Below the pieces are notes generated by a model. That model was not told the origin of the DNA and did not search any database. It worked only from the letters and a program-made list of their open reading frames with translations. 64,000 nucleotides of DNA from Streptococcus urinalis 2285-97 (lineage in GTDB: Bacteria > Bacillota > Bacilli > Lactobacillales > Streptococcaceae): contig NZ_AEUZ02000001.1 of the NCBI RefSeq assembly GCF_000188055.2, positions 1,502,001 to 1,566,000 on the forward strand. The letters run 5' to 3'. The position numbers and the translations under genes were made by a program. Below, piece by piece: positions 1 to 6,858 of this stretch. Numbering within the stretch: position 1 is the stretch's first letter; each line of letters starts with the position of its first letter.

Positions 1-7
1 ATTGGTC

Positions 8-1129
8 ATGACTAACCATGCCATCCTGTCTGCTTCTGCCTCACACCGTTGGCTCAACTGTCCACCGTCCGTTCGATTGACGGAAGACATGCCAGATGTG
101 ACCTTAGAGTTTGCTCTTGAAGGATCAGACGCTCACGAGCTATGTGCTTATCTTATTGAGAAGGCATTGGGTAGGAAGGTGCGTGATCCAACTAAGGACT
201 TATCCTTCTACAATGAAGAAATGCAAAACTGTGCCGAGGAATATCGCAACTACGTCATGGAGCAAGTTGAGAAAGCTAAAGGCTACTCTCGTGACCCAAC
301 AGTTCTGGTTGAGCAACGACTGGACTTCTCTAAATGGGTACCTGAAGGCTTTGGAACAGGCGACTGTCTGATTGTAGCAGACGGACTGCTTCAAGTTATC
401 GACTACAAACACGGACTTGGCGTTTTAGTTGATGCAGACCACAACCCACAGATGATGTGCTACGCTCTTGGAGCTCTGGAGATGTTTGTTGGGCTCTATG
501 ATTTTGACAAAGTCACTATGACCATCTTTCAACCACGGAAGAACCACATCTCCACCTTTGAGATAGATAAGGTTGAACTGCTTGATTGGGCGGAAAACGA
601 ACTCTCACCCAAAGCTGAACTTGCCTTCAAAGGGGAAGGGGAGATGACCTCCGGTAAACACTGTCAGTTCTGTAAGCTCAAGAATGTCTGTCGCAAACGT
701 GCAGAGGATAACTTGGCACTCGCCAAGATGGAATTTGCGAACCCTGCTACTCTAGACTATGAGGATATTGCAGAGATTTTACCTAAACTGGACTTGCTGG
801 TTTCGTGGGCAAATGATGTCAAAGCCTATGCTTTGAAAGAAGCAACTGAAGGATACAATATTCCAGGCTACAAACTGGTAGAAGGACGTTCCGTTCGTAA
901 GTTTTCAGACGAAGTTGCCGTCAGTCAAGCTGTGATTGAAGCTGGCTTTGACCCTTACGAAAAGAAACTCCTAACTATCACTGCCATGACTAAACTCCTT
1001 GGCAAGAAAACCTTTAATGACCTACTTGGTGGTCTGATTGTAAAACCAAGCGGTAAACCGACACTCGTTCCTCTTGATGATAGTCGTCAAGAGATGAACC
1101 TAGCAACAAATGAATTTAAAGAGGACTAA
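8..1129 (+). CDS. DUF2800 family protein (PD-(D/E)XK nuclease-like), mobile-element replication module
   Basis: About 373 residues, the usual size of the DUF2800 proteins that open the replication module of many Firmicute prophages and integrative elements. The start at position 8 gives the family-typical N terminus MTNHAILSASASHRWLNCPP; an in-frame TTG two codons earlier is less likely. Near residues 217-231 is a Cys cluster (HCQFCKLKNVC) of the kind that binds an iron-sulfur cluster in Cas4/RecB-like nucleases. An acidic DxK-type core (CLIVADGLLQVIDYKHG) suggests the nuclease fold. The stop lies 4 bp before the next gene, so they form an operon. The ribosome-binding site falls outside the window. 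Nuclease function is inferred from the family, not shown here. Confidence 0.88.
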   Translation: MTNHAILSASASHRWLNCPPSVRLTEDMPDVTLEFALEGSDAHELCAYLIEKALGRKVRDPTKDLSFYNEEMQNCAEEYRNYVMEQVEKAKGYSRDPTVLVEQRLDFSKWVPEGFGTGDCLIVADGLLQVIDYKHGLGVLVDADHNPQMMCYALGALEMFVGLYDFDKVTMTIFQPRKNHISTFEIDKVELLDWAENELSPKAELAFKGEGEMTSGKHCQFCKLKNVCRKRAEDNLALAKMEFANPATLDYEDIAEILPKLDLLVSWANDVKAYALKEATEGYNIPGYKLVEGRSVRKFSDEVAVSQAVIEAGFDPYEKKLLTITAMTKLLGKKTFNDLLGGLIVKPSGKPTLVPLDDSRQEMNLATNEFKED

Positions 1130-1133
1130 TCTT

Positions 1134-1697
1134 ATGACAATGAAAGCAAAAACAACAAAAGTGATCACTGGTAAAAACACACGCTTCAGCTACTTGAATG
1201 CCAATGAACCAAAATCCATCAATGGAAGTACACCAAAGTACAGTGTCTCCCTCATCATTCCAAAGGATGATATTGAGACCATCGATAAAATCAAAGCAGC
1301 AATTGAACTTGCCTACAAGGAAGGCGAATCTAAGCTCAAAGGTAATGGAAAATCTGTCCCAGCACTTTCTATCCTTAAAACACCGCTTCGTGACGGAGAC
1401 TTAGAACGCCCTGATGACGAGGCTTATCGCAATGCTTACTTCGTCAATGCCAACTCGCCACATAAGCCTGGGATCGTTGACGGTAATCGCCAAGAGATTA
1501 TCGATACTTCTGAGCTTTACTCAGGCATCTATGGTCGTGCGTCTATCTCCTTCTATGCCTTTAACTCTAACGGTAACAAGGGAATTGCTTGTGGACTTAA
1601 CAACCTGCAAAAACTCCGTGACGGAGAACCACTTGGTGGACGTACTCGTGCAGAAGACGACTTTGCGACCGATGATGACGATGATTTCTTGAACTAG
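1134..1697 (+). CDS. DUF2815 family protein, probable single-strand DNA-binding protein
   Basis: About 187 residues. The start at 1134 is chosen because AAAGAGG lies just upstream; an in-frame ATG at 1110 overlaps the previous gene. The protein matches DUF2815, which sits between DUF2800 and a family A polymerase in phage and ICE replication modules and is generally treated as a single-strand-binding or annealing factor. The C terminus is strongly acidic (DDDDDFLN), as in SSB proteins that recruit partners through their tails. It is probably co-transcribed with both neighbours. The biochemical role is inferred from family and context. Confidence 0.87.
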   Translation: MTMKAKTTKVITGKNTRFSYLNANEPKSINGSTPKYSVSLIIPKDDIETIDKIKAAIELAYKEGESKLKGNGKSVPALSILKTPLRDGDLERPDDEAYRNAYFVNANSPHKPGIVDGNRQEIIDTSELYSGIYGRASISFYAFNSNGNKGIACGLNNLQKLRDGEPLGGRTRAEDDFATDDDDDFLN

Positions 1698-1768
1698 GAT
1701 GATCGTATCAGATAATACTTCTGGTGGCAGCACTCCTGCCACCTTTTATGAAAGGACAAGAATGGAAA

Positions 1769-3718
1769 ATGAAAGAATTGAGTATTGATATCGAAACATA
1801 TTCAGAAGTTGATTTACGAAAATCTGGTGTCTACCGCTATGCAGAAGATCCTTCCTTTGAAATCCTTCTTCTTGCCGTATCAATCGACAATGGACCAGTG
1901 AGGGTTTATGACTTAACCATGGAAGAACTTCCCAAAGAGATTATTCAGGCTCTCGTTGATGACACTATTATTAAGTGGGCTTTTAATGCTTCCTTTGAGC
2001 GTATTTGTCTGTCTAACTGGATGAAAAAACATCACCCTGATTTCTTGACTGAGGAGTTCCTATCTCCAAACTCATGGCGATGCAGTATGGTTTGGTCAGC
2101 ATATCTTGGCCTACCACTCTCACTTGAAGGAGTCGGAACTGTCCTCAAGCTAAAAGAACAGAAACTTAAAGAAGGTGGAGACTTAATCCGCTACTTCTGT
2201 CTCCCCTGTAAACCGACCAAGGTCAATGGTGGACGAACACGAAACTTTCCCAGTCACTCACCTGATAAATGGTCTGCTTTTATCGATTACAACCAGCGTG
2301 ATGTTGAGGTGGAATTGGCCATCAAAGACAAACTCCGTAACCACCCTGTTCCTGACTTTGTTTGGGACGAATACCATCAAGACCAGAGCATCAATGACCG
2401 TGGAATTGGTATTGATGTGGACTTTGTCAAAGCAGCTATTGCCATTGACGGGGAAAGTAAGACTAAAATCCAAGAAGAACTAAAAGAGCTTACTGGACTT
2501 GAAAATCCCAACTCCGTTCTTCAGATGATTGCTTGGTTACGAGAACACGGAGTGACCACCGATTCACTGGATAAAAAAGCTGTTAAAGAACTTCTCAAAA
2601 CCGTCGATGAAAAGACAGCCAAAGTCCTTAAGTTAAGACAACAGGCAGCTAAATCCAGCGTCTCTAAATACCAAGCTATGATGAACTGCGTCTGTAAGGA
2701 TGGCAGGGCTAGAGGCATGTTCCAGTTCTATGGAGCCAATCGAACAGGTCGTTGGGCTGGACGCTTAGTGCAACTCCAGAACCTACCTCAGAACCATCTT
2801 CCTGACCTTGAGGAAGCTAGAAAACTTTTCAAAACTGGGGACTTAGGAGCTACTGATCTACTTTACGACACGCAGGATACCCTATCACAACTTATTCGAA
2901 CTGCTTTTGTTCCAAGTAAGGGTAAGAAGTTCATTGTGTGTGACTTCTCTGCTATTGAGGCGCGTGTTTTGTCTCATCTTGCAGGAGAGGCATGGCGGAG
3001 CAAGGTCTTTGAGCAAGGGAAAGACATCTACTGCATATCTGCTTCACAGATGTTTGGAGTTCCAGTCGAGAAACATGGGCAAAACGCAGACCTTCGTCAA
3101 AAAGGGAAAATTGCGGAGTTGGCTTGTGGATATGGCGGAGCAGTTGGTGCTCTTAAAGCAATGGGAGCTATTGATATGGGACTTGAGGAACAGGAGCTGC
3201 AACCACTTGTAGATTCATGGCGACAGGCTAACCCCAACATAGTTCTCTTTTGGTGGGACGTGGATAGGGCTGTGAAAACTGCAGTCAAAGAGCAAGTCCA
3301 AACCGAGACGCATGGTATTCAATTCGAAGTTACCAAAGGGATGTTATTCATAACTCTCCCATCTGGACGCAAACTATCCTACGTTAAACCTAAAATAAGC
3401 GAGAACCAATTTAGTGGAGAATCTGTCACCTACGAAGGTACAGGAACTGCTAAACGCTGGGAACGACTTGAAAGTTATGGTCCAAAGTTTGTCGAAAATA
3501 TCGTCCAGGCCATCAGCCGTGATATTCTTGCCTACTCGATGAGACAACTTAGTGAGTTCAAGATTGTTGGTCATGTTCATGATGAAGTCATCATTGAGTG
3601 TGAGAAAGACCAAAGCCTTGAAGATATAGCAAGTCTAATGGGTATAGCACCTAACTGGATGTCTGATATTAACCTCAGAGCTGATGGGTATGAATGCTCA
3701 TTCTATCAGAAAGACTAG
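1769..3718 (+). CDS. Phage-type DNA polymerase I (family A)
   Basis: About 649 residues. The N-terminal exonuclease motif (SIDIETYSEVDL) is followed by polymerase motif A (CDFSAIEARVLSHLAG), motif B (RQKGKIAELACGYGG) and motif C (GHVHDEVIIE), so the 3'-5' exonuclease and polymerase cores both look intact. There is no 5' nuclease domain, as usual for phage and integrative-element enzymes. The start at 1769 gives the conserved N terminus; an ATG at 1748 is also possible. It is the last gene of the DUF2800-DUF2815-pol module and ends at a strong terminator. The genes that normally follow in such elements (VirE-like primase, VRR-NUC, SNF2 helicase) are missing, so the element is truncated or rearranged here. 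Confidence 0.92.
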   Translation: MKELSIDIETYSEVDLRKSGVYRYAEDPSFEILLLAVSIDNGPVRVYDLTMEELPKEIIQALVDDTIIKWAFNASFERICLSNWMKKHHPDFLTEEFLSPNSWRCSMVWSAYLGLPLSLEGVGTVLKLKEQKLKEGGDLIRYFCLPCKPTKVNGGRTRNFPSHSPDKWSAFIDYNQRDVEVELAIKDKLRNHPVPDFVWDEYHQDQSINDRGIGIDVDFVKAAIAIDGESKTKIQEELKELTGLENPNSVLQMIAWLREHGVTTDSLDKKAVKELLKTVDEKTAKVLKLRQQAAKSSVSKYQAMMNCVCKDGRARGMFQFYGANRTGRWAGRLVQLQNLPQNHLPDLEEARKLFKTGDLGATDLLYDTQDTLSQLIRTAFVPSKGKKFIVCDFSAIEARVLSHLAGEAWRSKVFEQGKDIYCISASQMFGVPVEKHGQNADLRQKGKIAELACGYGGAVGALKAMGAIDMGLEEQELQPLVDSWRQANPNIVLFWWDVDRAVKTAVKEQVQTETHGIQFEVTKGMLFITLPSGRKLSYVKPKISENQFSGESVTYEGTGTAKRWERLESYGPKFVENIVQAISRDILAYSMRQLSEFKIVGHVHDEVIIECEKDQSLEDIASLMGIAPNWMSDINLRADGYECSFYQKD

Positions 3719-3724
3719 ACACAA

Positions 3725-3762
3725 AAAACGGTTCACTACTAATTCAGGTAGTGAACCGTTTT
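3725..3762. terminator. Strong intrinsic terminator after the polymerase gene
   Basis: Perfect 15-bp stem (3725-3739 with 3748-3762) and an 8-nt loop. The arms begin with an A run and end with a T run, so it can act on both strands: for the polymerase operon (+) and the TenpN-like gene (-). Confidence 0.9.
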
Positions 3763-3776
3763 ATATGTGATAAAAA

Positions 3777-4319
3777 CTATTTCCTTAATTGATTGATGAA
3801 ATCTTCCTTGGAAATTGCTATTCCCAATTCATCATGAAAGTTGCGTAGAGTGCTAAATCGGTATGGGGTCAATGTTCTAAAAGTGACAGTTTCTCCCTTT
3901 TCAATCTTTGAACAAATCTCAATATACTTATTTACGTAATTCTTAACTCGTGAGAAAATACGATTTGAATTTCTTAGATAAAAAATCTTCTCATTTGGAT
4001 TTTTAAAGTGATATATTCTTGAATTGTCAATATATTTTTCCTCAATAATCGTCAACTTACTGAAATCTAAAGTCTTCAGACACATTCTTCCATCGTGACG
4101 TCTATAGGTTGTGTAAGGAAATAAATGACTTGCATTCCTAAGATGCTCAGGAATACCGGAGCGAAGCGGAATTGCAATCAGTTGATTATTGATATCAAGA
4201 ACCATAACACCATGGCCACGCGCATTATCTTCTTGAAACTCATCTAAATATTGGTAAGTATCGAAATAGTCTTGAGTTAATAGATGAAAATACAGACTAT
4301 TCTTATTGATTTTTGACAT
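3777..4319 (-). CDS. TenpN-like toxin (ToxN/AbiQ superfamily endoribonuclease) of a type III toxin-antitoxin locus
   Basis: 180 residues. The pattern fits TenpN-type toxins: an early GHGVMVLDINNQLIAIPLRS block, a middle KTLDFSKLTIIEEKYI block, and a C-terminal YRFSTLRNFHDELGI block. Members of this superfamily are RNases that cut cellular RNA and their own antitoxin precursor and are held inactive by the processed RNA. The assignment is supported independently by two tandem RNA repeats immediately upstream (4345-4440) behind a consensus promoter, the defining layout of type III systems. There is only a weak Shine-Dalgarno match, which fits low toxin translation. These systems often act in abortive phage defence or maintenance of mobile elements. 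It was recognised from memory of the family, so the subtype (TenpN rather than ToxN or CptN) is less certain than the class. Confidence 0.82.
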   Translation of the reverse strand: MSKINKNSLYFHLLTQDYFDTYQYLDEFQEDNARGHGVMVLDINNQLIAIPLRSGIPEHLRNASHLFPYTTYRRHDGRMCLKTLDFSKLTIIEEKYIDNSRIYHFKNPNEKIFYLRNSNRIFSRVKNYVNKYIEICSKIEKGETVTFRTLTPYRFSTLRNFHDELGIAISKEDFINQLRK

Positions 4320-4342
4320 AAACTAAATCTCTATCATACGAA

Positions 4343-4440
4343 AAAAGGGCCTTTCTTTTTAGAGTCGCGACCCTTACGACTACATCAACTTTAGAGTATT
4401 TTCTTTTTAGAGTCGGTATTACTCTCCGACTACTTCTACT
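4343..4440 (-). ncRNA. Type III antitoxin RNA: two ~48-nt repeats with pseudoknot potential
   Basis: Read on the minus strand. Two tandem copies share the core CGACTCTAAAAAGAAA, with a period of 48-50 nt. Copy 1 has stem GTCGG/CCGAC (4426-4430 with 4412-4416). Its loop AGAGTA (4420-4425) is complementary to TACTCT (4393-4398) just after the A-rich linker. Copy 2 has stem GTCG/CGAC (4377-4380 with 4364-4367). Its loop AAGGG (4371-4375) is complementary to CCCTT (4345-4349) at the same relative place. Different sequence with kept pairing is covariation and supports H-type pseudoknots, the fold of ToxI-class antitoxins. Only two repeats are present. Transcription should start near 4437, at the first repeat. 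Confidence 0.82.
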
Positions 4441-4443
4441 TAA

Positions 4444-4471
4444 ATTATACCAAAAACATCGCTAGTGTCAA
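4444..4471 (-). promoter_or_regulatory. Consensus promoter for the antitoxin RNA
   Basis: On the minus strand, a perfect -35 TTGACA (4466-4471) and a perfect -10 TATAAT (4444-4449) are separated by 16 bp. It sits directly before the first antitoxin repeat. Strong transcription of a short RNA ahead of a poorly translated toxin fits type III logic. Confidence 0.87.
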
Positions 4472-4480
4472 ATATAAACA

Positions 4481-5077
4481 CTATTTCGGATTTAATTCCT
4501 TCAATAAGGCCGCCACCAGAGCACGAGCTTTTGGCAAGCGATAAAATCCTGTAGAACGTTTGACCCCAATCTTAATAAACACATCCTCAATGCTCTCATC
4601 AAACTCTTTGGCGAGTAAGCCCAAAGTGATATCATACAAATCCTTATCGGCCTGTTTTACTTTCTCAAGTAAATCTTGCAGCATTTCTGCGAACATGAAT
4701 TCTTCTAGTTCTTCAGTAGAGCTGTGAAGAGTAGATTCATTCGTATCAATCCATTCTTCGTATGAAATAATCTCTTCAATATTTTTGGACTTACGTGTAC
4801 GAAACTCATTCAAAAAGTTCTCAACAGCATCTTTGTAGATACGCTCTGTTTGATTATATTCTTCAGAATATACTGGGATAAAAGCAACCAATACATAAAC
4901 ATTTAACCGTTTAGCTGGTCTCCAAGACCGAAGGGTATCTCTTTTGAGACGCATATCCTCAATAACTTGTTGGTTCTCAACCAACATAGGAGCTAGCACC
5001 TGCCCCTCTAAAAGTCCCACTTCTAGCGAGCATTCCTGCTTTTGACATTCGTTATAAATATTGTCCTTGTTTGTCAT
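4481..5077 (-). CDS. Hypothetical acidic protein upstream of the type III toxin-antitoxin locus
   Basis: About 198 residues from the ATG at 5077, chosen because a purine-rich AAAGTGGAAAA precedes it; an in-frame ATG at 5134 would add 19 residues that look like leader sequence. I do not recognise the family. The C-terminal 50 residues (DITLGLLAKEFDESIEDVF to the end) look helical and could hold a helix-turn-helix like sigma-region-4 or ArpU-type phage regulators, but that is a guess. The middle is acidic and helical, and there is no signal peptide or membrane segment. Its stop lies 10 bp before the antitoxin promoter, and it is divergent from the ABC-three-component operon. Confidence 0.6.
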   Translation of the reverse strand: MTNKDNIYNECQKQECSLEVGLLEGQVLAPMLVENQQVIEDMRLKRDTLRSWRPAKRLNVYVLVAFIPVYSEEYNQTERIYKDAVENFLNEFRTRKSKNIEEIISYEEWIDTNESTLHSSTEELEEFMFAEMLQDLLEKVKQADKDLYDITLGLLAKEFDESIEDVFIKIGVKRSTGFYRLPKARALVAALLKELNPK

Positions 5078-5325
5078 GTTTTCCACTTTCTGTCGTAAGC
5101 AGAGAAACGTGACAATACAAAGAACTCTTAACAAAATTTTCTGACCACATCAGCAATTCCTCTGCTAATTCATGGTCAACTGACTTTACAAGCTGAACTG
5201 CACACCTAATTTGTACTCTTAAAGTCACGGTAAATTAGATTTACTAATTTACAAAGTATCATCATTAGGCACCAACCATCTCAAATTACCTACTAGCGCT
5301 ATTCGGCAATTGAAGAATTTTACAT

Positions 5326-5389
5326 TCGCAAAACTTTTTATGCGTTCGCAAATATATTTTTGAACATCGCAATCCTGTCATGATATAAT
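5326..5389 (+). promoter_or_regulatory. Promoter of the ABC-three-component operon with phased TCGCAA repeats
   Basis: A -10 TATAAT (5384-5389) and a -35-like TTGAAC/TGAACA (5360-5366) with about 17-bp spacing. TCGCAA occurs at 5326-5331, 5346-5351 and 5367-5372, 20 and 21 bp apart (two helical turns), running into the -35 to -10 spacer. This is a plausible operator, perhaps for the small regulator encoded at the end of the operon. The promoter is fairly clear; the operator role is inference. Confidence 0.6.
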
Positions 5390-5462
5390 AAACTTAATCA
5401 TTAACGATTACTTTGTTCGACTCTATTGTATTAAATGAGATTTTGAATTCGGGGACAGATTA

Positions 5463-5487
5463 GTACAATACGGTACAGCTTGGTACA
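5463..5487 (+). repeat. Three GTACA repeats at exact 10-bp spacing in the operon leader
   Basis: GTACA starts at 5463, 5473 and 5483, one helical turn apart, just before the AAAAGGAG ribosome-binding site. It may be a second protein-binding site or an RNA-level control site. The rest of the 5135-5509 gap shows no convincing gene. Confidence 0.5.
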
Positions 5488-5509
5488 AAAATGAAAAGGA
5501 GATAATCAC

Positions 5510-6634
5510 TTGGATTTTCCCACTTATTTTAGAATACTGAAAAAATATCTTGGAGATGGCGCGACTATCCCAGAGTTTTTTCGAGAACTCATTGAAATGA
5601 TTACTGATGATGACGCCGAAGATATCATTAGTGCTTCTGGTATTACATCTGACAAAGCAGATAGTACGCTTATCTCTTATACAAAGCCCAAAAGAGGCTT
5701 CACCAAGAAGATGGCAAATCAATTGCTCTACCGGGTCAATTCAGCTAATATGACGGAGTCTATTGAAAGTAGGCCAGATGAAACTATTCAGTTACTAGCT
5801 AATGAATTTAATACTTATTATCCTGATATTACTGCTGAAAATGCCTCGCAAAGAATTCCAGAAATTTTCGTTGACTTCATTAGAGAGAAAGCTGGGATGG
5901 GAATATCAACCACAGCTCAAAAAGCTACATTTATTAACCAGTCGAATCAACTCAAAAAACAATATGGACAATTCTTACTGACGGAAGCAAATAACTGTTG
6001 TGCATTCCCAGGCTGTGATAGACCACTCATTTTAACAAGAGGTGGTTTAGCATCGGAAAACTATGAGGTTTCAACCATTGAAAAAGATAAGGACGCTGAA
6101 CCACTGAATCTGATAGCCCTCTGCCCAGATTGTTTTTTAACCTATCAAGCAGAAAGTCGCAAAAAAATTGTAACAGCTCTAAAAAATGTTAAAAAGATTC
6201 TAGTCTCTGCACATAACAGCCAACAATCGATTTCTGATATGAAGTTAGATAGTGGAATTGTCTCAGTTTTGACTAGTCTCAATAAACTAAAATTTGATGA
6301 ATATGATATCTCCTATGACCCGAAGCAATTGACTGATAAGATATCACCTGAGAACAATCGTACGCTTTATCAATTGGTTAAGAACCAAGTTATTGATAAC
6401 TACTTAACCATTCAAAAAATCATTATAAATTTAGATAAACAAGGAAGAATCGATTACGAGGATATCCAATATCAAATGCGATCGATGTACAAAAAGTTAA
6501 AGGCTGCCAAGCATGGTAATCTTGAGATTTTCAATACTATTTCGGAAAAACTCCATAAAGCTACACTACAGGACATCTACTTCTGCCAGATGATTGTCTC
6601 TTACTTTATCCAAAAATGCGAGGTACTTGAATAA
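5510..6634 (+). CDS. ABC-three-component system protein with HNH-like zinc domain
   Basis: 374 residues, starting at TTG 5510 with AAAAGGAG 8 bp upstream; no ATG fits. The N-terminal ~150 residues are helical. Residues ~155-215 carry an HNH-like zinc fold: C164/C169 (CAFPGC) and C205/C208 (LIALCPDC), with the NL.ALC.DC spacing of HNH nucleases. The usual catalytic His pair is replaced (YEVSTI, residues 185-190) and the His after the second Cys pair is Phe, so the domain may be structural or nucleic-acid binding only. The C-terminal third is helical, as in the C-terminal domains of ABC-3C partner proteins. The stop overlaps the next start (TAATG). The system assignment rests on the next two genes and is linked to anti-phage or conflict functions in the literature on ABC ATPases. 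Confidence 0.8.
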   Translation: MDFPTYFRILKKYLGDGATIPEFFRELIEMITDDDAEDIISASGITSDKADSTLISYTKPKRGFTKKMANQLLYRVNSANMTESIESRPDETIQLLANEFNTYYPDITAENASQRIPEIFVDFIREKAGMGISTTAQKATFINQSNQLKKQYGQFLLTEANNCCAFPGCDRPLILTRGGLASENYEVSTIEKDKDAEPLNLIALCPDCFLTYQAESRKKIVTALKNVKKILVSAHNSQQSISDMKLDSGIVSVLTSLNKLKFDEYDISYDPKQLTDKISPENNRTLYQLVKNQVIDNYLTIQKIIINLDKQGRIDYEDIQYQMRSMYKKLKAAKHGNLEIFNTISEKLHKATLQDIYFCQMIVSYFIQKCEVLE

Positions 6635-6858
6635 TGCAATTACCAAATAAACTTTATTCCTATCAAAAAAGCACCCTAGCCTATTTACCTAGAGTGCTAC
6701 ATGAAATTAAAATGGGGAACTCAAATGTGAAAGATATCTTTCATACTATCTCAGAAGAGTTGGAGGATCCGACAGATTTCTTATCCATCATGGATTGCTT
6801 ATATACATTAAACGCCATTGAAATGACCAATGAAGGAGAGGTAACATTATGCTTATAG
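6634..6858 (+). CDS. ABC-three-component system middle component (MC6-like)
   Basis: 74 residues, beginning inside the stop of the preceding gene (1-bp overlap) and ending 10 bp inside the ATPase gene, so all three are translationally coupled. The pattern LYSYQKSTLAYLPRVLHEI, then a helical LSIMDCLYTLNAI, then a short strand (GEVTLCL) fits the small winged-helix-like middle components of ABC-3C systems. These are thought to bridge the partner protein and the SMC-like ATPase. Subfamily MC6 is my best match from memory. Confidence 0.78.
   Translation: MQLPNKLYSYQKSTLAYLPRVLHEIKMGNSNVKDIFHTISEELEDPTDFLSIMDCLYTLNAIEMTNEGEVTLCL

Noticed and set aside
4352-4433. Tandem ~48-nt repeats as a CRISPR array
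   Set aside because: Only two units, spacer-like parts covary as RNA pairing, no cas genes, and a toxin gene follows. A type III antitoxin explains them better.
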